A stretch of DNA of 64,000 nucleotides from Candidatus Gastranaerophilales bacterium (GTDB lineage: Bacteria > Cyanobacteriota > Vampirovibrionia > Gastranaerophilales > Gastranaerophilaceae): the NCBI GenBank assembly GCA_947588745.1, contig CANPYW010000004.1:1-64000 (forward strand), given 5' to 3'. The notes beneath the pieces were generated by a model, which saw only the letters and a program-made list of their open reading frames with translations, was not told the DNA's origin and did no database searches. Of this stretch, positions 54,824 to 62,755 are shown piece by piece (position 1 is the first letter of the stretch; the number at the start of each line of letters is the position of its first letter). Both the position numbers and the translations under genes were made by a program.

Positions 54824-54898
54824 ATGCGACGAGAAAAAACAAATATTCAGACAAATGTCCCCTTTGTCAAACTTAGAAATTTAATATGGGGCTTGTAG
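54824..54898 (+). CDS. Possible 24-aa peptide
   Basis: ATG at 54824 with AAGGAG 7 bases upstream encodes 24 residues (MRREKTNIQTNVPFVKLRNL...). It lies directly after the rplI terminator and 22 bp before the 448-aa gene, so it could be a leader peptide or remnant. There is no independent support. Confidence 0.3.
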   Translation: MRREKTNIQTNVPFVKLRNLIWGL

Positions 54899-54920
54899 TA
54901 GGAAATAAAAGGAATAAAAT

Positions 54921-56267
54921 ATGTCAATACAGGCAATATCAACAAAAGTAGTATCTACATTAGGAAATAAAGAATCATTAATACCGTTAATTGTAAAAGA
55001 CGGAGTAGACAGTGCAAGTTTAACGTATAAATCATATAAAGAAGGCGGAGTAATAGAAGGTACAGACAGAGCAATAGATGAGTTTGGTACACAAGCTATT
55101 TGGATTGGCGGAATTCCGTTTTATAAAAAACTTATAGATAAAACCGCTTATCATGCGGCAAAAATTAATCCTGAAGTTGATCCGAGAGTAATTGCAAATA
55201 ATGAATATGCAAGTTGGGCAAAAGAGAATGCAAAAGGAATAATGTCTAATACTAAAAATCAATCAGTAAAAAGTGCTTTAACCGATTGCTTAATTGATGG
55301 CGGAAATAAAGCAAAAGCTTTATTTAAAGGCAAAGTAATTGCCGCAACTGCACTAACATTGGCTACTTATTTCGGATTAACAAAATATAAACAATACAGA
55401 ACCAAAAAGTCTGTATTGAACAATATGCAGCAAAAAGTGAACAGTAGTGATAATTTAGAAAATAAAAAAGCAAGTATATTCAATGATATAGAAAAGATTG
55501 GCTCAAAAACAAATAATTTATCTTTTAAAGGTTCAAAATTATCTCCGATAAGTGAAGCAATAATGTTTAACCCTGTACATAATATGAAAATTATAGATGC
55601 CGGAATTACAACTGAAAGATTGGTGTGTTCAAGAAATACAACCGAACTTGGAGAACACGCAATTAAGGAAGGCGGTTTCTTATTTTCGTTATACGGATTG
55701 GGAAATATACTGGAAAAAGGTGTTAATCTGCTTTCAGATAAGGTTTTGAATAAACCAATAGATTTAGATATTGATGTATTAATGGATAATAATTTTTCAG
55801 CTGCGTTAGAAAACGGCAAATTGGCTGCTGATATAGAAAACCTTCCCCAAAAAGGTAAATCTTTGACTGAAAAATTAGATTTTATTGTTAAAAATCCTGA
55901 TAATGCCATTGTACAGGCTGCTAAAAAGTCAAAGATAGTATCTGAAATAAAGGATAAATCAGGTGCAAGCTATGTTGATACTTCTAAATATATAGATATC
56001 AATGAGTTTGAAAAATTAACTGAAAATATTAAAAAAATTAATGATAAGTATTTAGCTTCAAATGAACCTGTAAGAAAGTATTTGAATAAAGTAAAAGCAC
56101 TTAAGGTTTCATCTGTAATGACAAATATAATCTTATCTTGTATATTTTTAAGCTGTATTATTCCTAAAGCTGTTTATCAATACAGAAAATCAAAAACCGG
56201 AACTACAAGTTTTCACGTGGCAAATGCAATAAAAAATGATGAATTAAAAAAAGAATATTCTGCTTAA
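54921..56267 (+). CDS. Uncharacterised 448-aa protein with two hydrophobic segments
   Basis: I do not recognise this protein. It has no signal peptide (MSIQAISTKVVSTLGNKESL). A first possible membrane segment is KVIAATALTLATYFGLTKY near residue 140, and a second is VMTNIILSCIFLSCIIPKAVY near residue 400. Between them are mixed helical stretches and the motif NLSFKGS. Ser/Asn/Lys-rich composition resembles the other unknowns here. AAAGGAATAAAAT precedes the ATG. It precedes the radical SAM operon by 85 bp with a weak terminator in between, so a functional tie is possible but not shown. Confidence 0.7.
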   Translation: MSIQAISTKVVSTLGNKESLIPLIVKDGVDSASLTYKSYKEGGVIEGTDRAIDEFGTQAIWIGGIPFYKKLIDKTAYHAAKINPEVDPRVIANNEYASWAKENAKGIMSNTKNQSVKSALTDCLIDGGNKAKALFKGKVIAATALTLATYFGLTKYKQYRTKKSVLNNMQQKVNSSDNLENKKASIFNDIEKIGSKTNNLSFKGSKLSPISEAIMFNPVHNMKIIDAGITTERLVCSRNTTELGEHAIKEGGFLFSLYGLGNILEKGVNLLSDKVLNKPIDLDIDVLMDNNFSAALENGKLAADIENLPQKGKSLTEKLDFIVKNPDNAIVQAAKKSKIVSEIKDKSGASYVDTSKYIDINEFEKLTENIKKINDKYLASNEPVRKYLNKVKALKVSSVMTNIILSCIFLSCIIPKAVYQYRKSKTGTTSFHVANAIKNDELKKEYSA

Positions 56268-56287
56268 TATTTTGTGAAAAATATTAC

Positions 56288-56314
56288 AAAATCAGCTTTA
56301 TTTTGATTTTTTTT
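56288..56314 (+). terminator. Weak terminator candidate after the 448-aa gene
   Basis: AAAATCA / TGATTTT stem with a 9-base loop and T-run. AT-rich and short. Confidence 0.4.
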
Positions 56315-56332
56315 ATTTCATCATGATAAAAT
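56303..56332 (+). promoter_or_regulatory. Candidate promoter of the radical SAM operon
   Basis: TTGATT (56303-56308), 18-base spacer, TAAAAT (56327-56332), 21 bp before the first radical SAM start. Confidence 0.35.
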
Positions 56333-56352
56333 AATTAAAAAAGGGTTTTAAT

Positions 56353-57342
56353 GTGCGATACAAGAGCTGTTATTGGATTGAATCAGGAATAAATTTTGAT
56401 ATAGATGCTTATAAAGTTTGCTGTTTATACAGTGCAAAAGGCGGCGGAAATACAATTATAAAAAATAATTACAAGGGTGAACCCGTTGATTGGGATAATG
56501 TTTTTGCATTTAAAGAAATGATGAAAAATATGCATAAAAGCGGTCAAGTCTATCCTAAATGCGAAGAATGCATATATCTTGAAGAACGTGACTGGAATGA
56601 AGATCATACTAAAATAAGCATGATAAACCTTGATTATTGGACTAAATGTAATTCAAGATGTTCTTATTGCCATACAATGCAAGATAAGGACAGATATAAC
56701 AGTTTTAAAAATTATAATTTTCTTCCGATATTAAAGGATATGATTAAAAGGGATATATTAAGACCGGACGGGCATGTAAGTTTTGGCGGCGGTGAAGTTA
56801 CATTATTAAGAGAATTTGATAAATTATTGCATATATTTATGGATTTTGGTTTCCCGTTAACGAGAATACATTCTTCGTGTATAAAATATAGCAAAGCTAT
56901 CGAAAAAGGCTTGAAAAACGGATGTGTTGATTTGATTGTTTCCGTTGATTCCGGTTCAAAAGAAATGCATAAAAAAATTAAGCAGGTAAATTCTCATGAT
57001 AAAGTATGGTCTAATTTGAGAAGATATGCAGATCATCAAAAGTTTCCTTATGCCGTAAAATCAAAGTATATAGTAATCCCCGGGGAAAATGATATTCGTC
57101 AGGAAATAGATTTATGGCTTGAAAAATCAAAGCAGAACGGAATAAATTTTGTATTCCATGAAATAGAATCGAAATGGTTTTATGCCAGAAGAGAAAATGT
57201 TCCTGATGAGATAATCGATTTATTTAAGTATGCCAAAGCGAAGGCTGAATCATTGGGTTTAAGGTATGAGCTGTATGAAAGGGCTGAACACATGATGGAA
57301 TATTATCATGAAAAGAGGTTAGACCATAATGCAGGAGTATAA
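56353..57342 (+). CDS. Radical SAM protein 1, N-terminal SPASM-like cysteines
   Basis: A 329-aa radical SAM enzyme starting with GTG. The [4Fe-4S]-SAM motif CNSRCSYC is at Cys 99/103/106, unusually far from the N terminus, followed by the SAM contact VSFGGGEVT and later strands VSVDSGS and KYIVIPGEND of the partial TIM barrel. Upstream of the core, Cys 6, 23, 24, 70 and 73 lie in a segment (SCYWIESGINFD..VCCL...PKCEEC) patterned like a SPASM/auxiliary-cluster domain that is normally C-terminal. The C terminus is a conserved helix with the RYELYERAEHM pattern. First of three paralogs, overlapping the second by 14 bp. Substrate unknown. Confidence 0.85.
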   Translation: MRYKSCYWIESGINFDIDAYKVCCLYSAKGGGNTIIKNNYKGEPVDWDNVFAFKEMMKNMHKSGQVYPKCEECIYLEERDWNEDHTKISMINLDYWTKCNSRCSYCHTMQDKDRYNSFKNYNFLPILKDMIKRDILRPDGHVSFGGGEVTLLREFDKLLHIFMDFGFPLTRIHSSCIKYSKAIEKGLKNGCVDLIVSVDSGSKEMHKKIKQVNSHDKVWSNLRRYADHQKFPYAVKSKYIVIPGENDIRQEIDLWLEKSKQNGINFVFHEIESKWFYARRENVPDEIIDLFKYAKAKAESLGLRYELYERAEHMMEYYHEKRLDHNAGV

Positions 57343-58315
57343 AAGTTGTCATTGGTTGCAGCATGGTTTAAGTTTTGAAAATGATCATATTGAAATGTGC
57401 TGTTTATGTTGTCATAAAGGTGGAGGCCATTTATATATAAAAGAAAACTATAATGGTTCTGATGTAAGTTGGGATGATATATTAAATTTAAAAGAAAAAT
57501 TTATAAAAGAGAACAAAGAAGGTAAAACAGATCCAAGATGTGAAGGGTGTTTTAATCTTGTATACAGGGGTTGGGCAGACGAAGAACCGTATATAAACTA
57601 TATACATTTTAATCATTGGACGCATTGTAATAGTGATTGTATATACTGTTATACAAAATGGGACAAACAAGCTTATAATTCAAGACCGCATTATCAAGCC
57701 TTTCCGATGATTAAAGAATTGTTTAAGCGTAAATTATTTAGACCCGGAGGCGAAGTAACATTTGCCGGTGGAGAACCTACAATGCTGAATGAATTTGAAG
57801 ATATAGTAAATTTTTTATTAAAAAATGGTGCTGATAGAATAACGGTTCATTCATCGGGTATAAAGTATTCTCGTGCAATAGAAAGAGGAATAAAGGATAA
57901 AATATTATCGGTTTGTTTATCTGCTGATTCCGGAACAAGAGATACATATAAAGCTGTTAAAGGTGTAGATAAATTTGATAAATTCTGGGAAAATGCAAAA
58001 AAATATTCAAAAGCACAAAAAAATATAGATAATAAAATTTATGTTGAAACAAAGTTTATATTAATTCCGCAAATTAATACAACCAAGGTAGAGATTGATA
58101 AATGGCTTGAACATACTGTTGAAGCGGGAATAAAATCAGTAGTTGTTGATATTGAAAATGAATATTGTAAAAAACTACGCACATATAATATTGCAAGACC
58201 GCAATATTTGGTTGAATTATGCAATTATATTATACAAAGAGCTAAAGAACTTGATTTACGCATTGTAGATTACAATAATTTCAGCTATCTCGTGTCTGAT
58301 TATAATTTATTATAG
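57329..58315 (+). CDS. Radical SAM protein 2, N-terminal SPASM-like cysteines
   Basis: A 328-aa paralog of the preceding gene. N-terminal cysteines are at KSCHWLQHG, MCCLCCHKGGGH (one extra CC pair) and RCEGC. The radical SAM motif is CNSDCIYC near 100, followed by VTFAGGEPT, LSADSGTRDTYK and FILIPQIN. The W-x-x-H-C-NS context around the cluster motif is shared by all three paralogs. The ATG lies inside the end of gene 1, and the reading ends 11 bp before gene 3, so the three are co-translated. The divergence between paralogs suggests distinct substrates or sequential steps, not a recent duplication. Confidence 0.85.
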   Translation: MQEYKSCHWLQHGLSFENDHIEMCCLCCHKGGGHLYIKENYNGSDVSWDDILNLKEKFIKENKEGKTDPRCEGCFNLVYRGWADEEPYINYIHFNHWTHCNSDCIYCYTKWDKQAYNSRPHYQAFPMIKELFKRKLFRPGGEVTFAGGEPTMLNEFEDIVNFLLKNGADRITVHSSGIKYSRAIERGIKDKILSVCLSADSGTRDTYKAVKGVDKFDKFWENAKKYSKAQKNIDNKIYVETKFILIPQINTTKVEIDKWLEHTVEAGIKSVVVDIENEYCKKLRTYNIARPQYLVELCNYIIQRAKELDLRIVDYNNFSYLVSDYNLL

Positions 58316-58326
58316 AGGTGAATATT

Positions 58327-59322
58327 TTGAAAGAGTTTGAAAGTTGTGGTTATATAGAACATGGAATGGTTTTAGACCATTGCAACAGAATTAGACATTG
58401 TAATAATTTTAATCCTCGATATGGCGGTCGTCCGGTGATATATGAAAATTATTGCGGTGAGAAAATTAATTGGAAAGAATTTTTTCAAATAAAACGGGAA
58501 TTAAGAAATAAATACAGAGAAAATTCTTGTCCGGAAAGCTGTATAGGATGTGTTGGCAATGCTCAAAAGCCCTGGGATGAAGAAGATTACATTGATTATT
58601 TGCTATTAACACCATGGGTGCCATGTAATTCGCATTGTATATATTGTCAAGCACCACGTGATAAATATGTAATAGAAAATACCAAAGTATATAAAGTTTT
58701 ACCGCTTATAAAGGATATGATAAAAAATAATATATTAAAAAAAGACGGAACAATTGATTTTGCGGGTGGTGAACCTACAATATATAAAGAATTTGAAGCA
58801 CTTTTAAGTGAATTTATAAAACATGATTTTGAAAAAATAATTATTCATACGAATGCGATTAAAAAAAGTAATGCAATAATAAAAGGAATAAAAAAAGGTG
58901 TGGTTAGAATTCTAGTGTCTGTTGATGCCGGTACAAAAGCAGTGCATGAGAGGGTAAAACAGGTAAAATCTTATGATAACGTATGGAAGCACCTTGAAAT
59001 CTATGCAAAGAACCAGCCAAAAGATGCTGATAATGTTAAAACAAAATATATTATAGTTCCCGGTTTAAATGATAACGAAAGTGAAATAGATATTTGGCTT
59101 GAAAAGAGTAAAAATATCGGAATAAAGAGCGTTGTTTTAAATTTAGATTTTAATTGGATTATGGATAATATAAACAGTGATTTGACTAATTTATATAACT
59201 TGATGAAATATACTCAGAAAAAAGCAAGTGAGATGAATTTAAGATGCGAGTTATACGGGCAGATTTTTCAAGTTAAACGAGAAGTTGAAAAGACAAGAGA
59301 AGAAAATATAGCTGGATTTTAG
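58327..59322 (+). CDS. Radical SAM protein 3, N-terminal SPASM-like cysteines
   Basis: A 331-aa third paralog with CNSHCIYC as cluster motif, IDFAGGEPT, ILVSVDAGTKAVHERVK and KYIIVPGLND. Its N-terminal region has ESCGYIEHG, RHCNNFNPRYGG and a different distal set, CPESCIGC. I chose TTG at 58327 because GAGGTG (58315-58320) stands 6 bases before it and the product then aligns with the starts of the other two. GTG at 58318 lies inside that site. The stop codon directly abuts the ATG of the dehydrogenase. Confidence 0.83.
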   Translation: MKEFESCGYIEHGMVLDHCNRIRHCNNFNPRYGGRPVIYENYCGEKINWKEFFQIKRELRNKYRENSCPESCIGCVGNAQKPWDEEDYIDYLLLTPWVPCNSHCIYCQAPRDKYVIENTKVYKVLPLIKDMIKNNILKKDGTIDFAGGEPTIYKEFEALLSEFIKHDFEKIIIHTNAIKKSNAIIKGIKKGVVRILVSVDAGTKAVHERVKQVKSYDNVWKHLEIYAKNQPKDADNVKTKYIIVPGLNDNESEIDIWLEKSKNIGIKSVVLNLDFNWIMDNINSDLTNLYNLMKYTQKKASEMNLRCELYGQIFQVKREVEKTREENIAGF

Positions 59323-60303
59323 ATGAAAATTGCGATTTATGAAAAAAGACCTTATGAAACAGATGTAATCGACTTATACAGAAAAAAATATAACATTGAT
59401 TTCGTTGAAACTGATGAAATATTAGATGATAAATCAGTCGTATTATCAGAAGGATGTGATGCTGTATCTACATTAGGGTTTAGTCAGCTTGATAAAAGTT
59501 TGCTTGACCGAATTAAATTAAATGGCGTGAAATATGTTTCAACAAGAACAATAGGCTATAATCATTTTGATGTTAACTATGCTAAATCTATAGGTTTAAA
59601 ATTATCAAATGTGACTTATGCTCCAAATGGGGTCGCAGACTTTACAGTTATGCTAATGCTTATTTCAATAAGAAAATATAAGCCGGCAATGTGGCGTCAA
59701 AATGTAAATGATTATACACTCAACGGTTTAATGGGTAAAGAAATGCGAAAAATGACTGTGGGCGTTATAGGAACAGGCAGGATAGGTGCAACGGTCATAG
59801 AAAATTTATCGGGTTTTGGTTGCAAAATATTGGCTTATGATATGTTTAAGAATAATAAAATTATTGAGAAAGCTCAATATGTTGATATGGATTTCTTGTT
59901 GAAAAATAGTGATATAATTACAATTCATGTTCCATTAACACCTGCTAATAAAGAAATAATAAATAAAAATACAATAAATAAGATGAAAAAAGGTGTAATA
60001 ATAATAAATACAGCCAGAAGTGAGTTAATGAACATAAAAGACTTAACGGAAGGAATTGAAACTGAACAAATAGGTGCATTAGCACTTGATGTATTTGAAA
60101 ATGAAAACGAGATATATCATCATTATTTATCAACAGATATAATTAAAAATAGGGATATGGCATATTTAAGACAGTTCCCGAATGTAATATTAACACAGCA
60201 CATGGCATTTTTTACTGATTCAGCTGCTGAAGAAATGATTACAAATAGCATTGAAAATATAATAAGTTTTAGTAAAACTGGAACATGCCCGAATGAACTG
60301 TAA
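59323..60303 (+). CDS. D-2-hydroxyacid dehydrogenase, VanH/D-lactate dehydrogenase-like
   Basis: A 326-aa NAD-dependent D-isomer-specific dehydrogenase. STRTIGYNHFDVNYAKSIGL, YAPNGVADFTVMLML and KEMRKMTVGVIGTGRIG closely follow the VanH/D-lactate dehydrogenase pattern. The Rossmann GxGxxG is near residue 147. The catalytic Arg is in INTARSEL, Glu in LDVFENE, and His in LTQHMAFFT near 292. It would reduce a 2-ketoacid (pyruvate or a branched or sugar-derived one) to the D-hydroxyacid. It starts on the base after the radical SAM 3 stop, so it is tightly coupled to that operon. No vanA-like ligase is adjacent. The ddl at 45954 looks D-Ala-specific. Confidence 0.9.
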   Translation: MKIAIYEKRPYETDVIDLYRKKYNIDFVETDEILDDKSVVLSEGCDAVSTLGFSQLDKSLLDRIKLNGVKYVSTRTIGYNHFDVNYAKSIGLKLSNVTYAPNGVADFTVMLMLISIRKYKPAMWRQNVNDYTLNGLMGKEMRKMTVGVIGTGRIGATVIENLSGFGCKILAYDMFKNNKIIEKAQYVDMDFLLKNSDIITIHVPLTPANKEIINKNTINKMKKGVIIINTARSELMNIKDLTEGIETEQIGALALDVFENENEIYHHYLSTDIIKNRDMAYLRQFPNVILTQHMAFFTDSAAEEMITNSIENIISFSKTGTCPNEL

Positions 60304-60340
60304 AAAATAGAGGAAACCGAGTTATTTGGGTTTCCTCTTT
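60302..60340. terminator. Terminator between the dehydrogenase and Bax-inhibitor-like genes
   Basis: AGAGGAAACC / GGTTTCCTCT hairpin. The longer T-run is on the minus strand, and TTT follows on the plus strand. Confidence 0.8.
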
Positions 60341-60346
60341 AAACTG

Positions 60347-61093
60347 TTAATCAGAATTTCTGCTCATAAGCCTAGCAAGAAGTCTTAAGATTTCTAAATA
60401 GAGCCATACAATAGTAACCAGCAGTCCGAAAGAATAGTACCATTCATAAATTGCGGGGTAATTATTTTCAGAGCCAACTCTTATACTGTTAAAATCGCCT
60501 ATTAAATAAAGTGCGGCAATAAGAGCAATAACGACATTAATAACAATAGCAAGTGTTGAGTTACTTGAAAAGTACGATACAGGAATGTGGAATAACATTA
60601 GTATTAATGAAATTGAGTAAAATACAGTTACAGATAAACCGGCAATAAATAAAATTGAATAGAATTTTGAAGAGAGATTAATTTTACCTATAAAAACAAC
60701 TGCCGCCATAACAAAAACGGTTAGAATTGTAATAGTAGCCGCTTGAGAAACAATGCCTCTATATTGTGCTTCAAAAAAGCAAGAGGCGGACGATAAAACT
60801 ATCCCTTCCAAAAAAGCATAAATAGGTGATAAGTAAGGGGCTGTTTTAGGCTTAAATGAAATTATAAGGCCAAGTATTAGCCCGATAATAGCAGACGGAA
60901 TAGTTATAATATTGACTAAATCCAGCCTGCCTAATGAAAATTGATAGAATACTGCAGCGGCAGCTATAAGCATAATAGTAGAGAGTAAAACGAGCTTACC
61001 CATAGTGCCTGAAATGCTCATAGTTCTTTCTGATAATGTATAACTGTTAGAAATATTTAAATCTTTAGAAAAAATTGGATTTGAACTTCTCAT
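60347..61093 (-). CDS. Bax inhibitor-1 / YccA family membrane protein
   Basis: A 248-aa protein with about seven membrane helices. A hydrophilic N terminus (RSSNPIFSKDLNISNSYTLSERTMSISG) matches the subgroup annotated as Bax1-I. The family's late motifs are YAFLEGIVLSSASCFFEAQYRGIVSQA, LIGDFNSI and the C-terminal YEWYYSFGLLVTIVWLYLEILRLLARL. I take the ATG at 61093, with GGAGG 4 bases upstream. Members act as calcium-leak or stress-related channels, but the role in bacteria is not settled. It is divergent from eno. Confidence 0.9.
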   Translation of the reverse strand: MRSSNPIFSKDLNISNSYTLSERTMSISGTMGKLVLLSTIMLIAAAAVFYQFSLGRLDLVNIITIPSAIIGLILGLIISFKPKTAPYLSPIYAFLEGIVLSSASCFFEAQYRGIVSQAATITILTVFVMAAVVFIGKINLSSKFYSILFIAGLSVTVFYSISLILMLFHIPVSYFSSNSTLAIVINVVIALIAALYLIGDFNSIRVGSENNYPAIYEWYYSFGLLVTIVWLYLEILRLLARLMSRNSD

Positions 61094-61181
61094 ATTACCT
61101 CCATTTATAACCATCAAGATTATAGCATATAACAAACGATTATGAAATTAATAAATAAAGTATAAAAACGTGGAGTATTAT

Positions 61182-62426
61182 ATGAAATCAAAAATAAAAA
61201 ATATTTTATCAAGGCAAATACTTGATTCAAGAGGAATACCTTCAATAGAAACGGAAATTGAATTGGAAAGCGGTATAAAAGCAGCTGCGTCAGTTCCTGC
61301 GGGAACATCTACCGGCTTATATGAAGCATTTGAATTAAGAGATAACGATAAAATGAATTATTTCGGGAAAGGGGTTTTAAAAGCTGTAGCGAATGTGGAA
61401 AATATAATAAAGCCTTTATTAATTGGAGTTTCCGTATATAGTCAGAATAAAATAGATAAAATAATAATAGAAAAAGACGGATCAAAAAATAAATCAAAAT
61501 TAGGTGCAAATGCTATTTTAAGTGTGTCTTTAGCTGCTGCAAAAGCGGCGGCAAAACAAAGTAATATGCCGTTATATAAATATTTAGGCGGTGTGTATGG
61601 GGTAACAATGCCAAAACCGATGATTAATATTTTAAACGGTGGATTGCATGCTAATAATAATACTGATATACAAGAATTTATGATACAACCTGATTCAAGC
61701 TGTGATATAAAAGATAGTATAAAAATTGGGGCAGAAGTTTTTCACTCTTTAAAAAAAGAACTAGATATTCGCAGTTATTCGACTTCAGTTGGAGATGAAG
61801 GCGGTTTTGCTCCTAATTTGAAGAATAATAAAGAAGCACTTGAGTTAATATCTTGTGCAATAAGGAATGCCGGATATACTTTCAAAGAAATAAAAATATG
61901 TTTAGATATTGCGGCATCGGAACTTTATAAAAATAATAAATATATGCTAAAAAGTGAAAATAAAGAGTACACTACAGATGAATTTATAAATTATTTAGAA
62001 AATTTGAGTGACGAATATCCAATAATATCAATTGAAGACGGTCTTGCACAAAATGATATTCAAGGCTGGATAAAAATGACTCAAAGAATGGGAAAATCAA
62101 TCCAGCTTGTGGGTGACGATTTGTTTGCAACAAATTATGAACGATTAAAAGAGGGTATTGAGTGCAAAATGGCAAATGCAATATTGATAAAACCAAATCA
62201 AATAGGTACTTTGACTGAAACGTTGCATACAATTAGGCTTGCACAGAAAAATAATTACAAAACAATAATATCTCATCGTTCAGGAGAAACTGAAGATACA
62301 TTTATAGCAGATTTGGCTGTTGCAGTAAATTCTGGACAAATAAAAACAGGTTCTGTTTCACGAGGCGAAAGAACAGCAAAATATAACAGATTAATAAGAA
62401 TACAGGATGAAATATATTATAATTAA
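61182..62426 (+). CDS. eno: Enolase
   Basis: Enolase (414 aa) converts 2-phosphoglycerate to phosphoenolpyruvate. The catalytic and metal residues are kept: His in GGLHANNNTDIQEFM, Glu in GDEGGFAPN, Asp in CLDIAASE, Glu in SIEDGLAQND, Asp in VGDDLFATN, Lys in LIKPNQIGT, HRSGET, and Lys in IKTGSVSRGERTAKYN. The mobile loop near residue 40 reads PAGTSTGLYEA instead of the standard PSGASTG. The ATG at 61182 has GTGGAG 6 bases before it. It is somewhat shorter than the usual 430 aa. Confidence 0.96.
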   Translation: MKSKIKNILSRQILDSRGIPSIETEIELESGIKAAASVPAGTSTGLYEAFELRDNDKMNYFGKGVLKAVANVENIIKPLLIGVSVYSQNKIDKIIIEKDGSKNKSKLGANAILSVSLAAAKAAAKQSNMPLYKYLGGVYGVTMPKPMINILNGGLHANNNTDIQEFMIQPDSSCDIKDSIKIGAEVFHSLKKELDIRSYSTSVGDEGGFAPNLKNNKEALELISCAIRNAGYTFKEIKICLDIAASELYKNNKYMLKSENKEYTTDEFINYLENLSDEYPIISIEDGLAQNDIQGWIKMTQRMGKSIQLVGDDLFATNYERLKEGIECKMANAILIKPNQIGTLTETLHTIRLAQKNNYKTIISHRSGETEDTFIADLAVAVNSGQIKTGSVSRGERTAKYNRLIRIQDEIYYN

Positions 62427-62460
62427 ATTGCCTAAAAAAAAAGTTTATAATATAATTATA

Positions 62461-62722
62461 TGGCAGTGCTTCCACGGGGAATTTGCGAATCTCTTGACCC
62501 GAACGCATAGCGGGGTGCAGAGCCTACTGTGAGACTTTTATATTGGTTAAGGACTTTATTTCTGTTGATGATAGTATAATCAGATGTGGCGTAAAACATC
62601 GAATCGTGTCAGGACAGAAATGTAGCAGCACTAAGATGTAACTTGCGGGTATGTCTGCTTATAAAGGAGACAGGACTAAGGAAATTAATCCGTATAATTG
62701 CCGATAGGTAGTGGCACTGCTA
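62461..62722 (+). ncRNA. ffs: Signal recognition particle RNA, large bacterial form
   Basis: The 5' end GGCAGTGC...CCAC pairs with the 3' end GTGGCACTGC, closing a ~260-base RNA. The diagnostic helix 8 is present around 62609-62634 as GTCAGGACA-GAAA-TGTAGCAGC with the symmetric and asymmetric loop bases that bind Ffh, followed by ACTAAG. The 5' part (CTTGACCCGAACGCATAGCGGGGTGCAGAGCC) and the total length indicate an Alu domain as in Bacillus-type scRNA. A terminator follows. Ffh itself is not in the window. Confidence 0.9.
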
Positions 62723-62724
62723 AA

Positions 62725-62755
62725 AAGAGAATTTTTAGATAAATTCTCTTTTTAT
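62725..62755. terminator. Terminator of the SRP RNA
   Basis: AAGAGAATTT / AAATTCTCTT stem with a 6-base loop and T-run, convergent with the TPR gene. Confidence 0.9.

Noticed and set aside
45954-60303. Vancomycin-type D-Ala-D-Lac resistance set (ddl plus VanH-like enzyme)
   Set aside because: The two genes are 13 kb apart in different operons, ddl has the D-Ala-type omega-loop Tyr, and no vanX or vanRS is present.
62461-62722. 6S RNA or tmRNA
   Set aside because: The GTCAGGACA-GAAA-TGTAGCAGC element and terminal pairing identify SRP RNA. No tag peptide or 6S central bubble is apparent.
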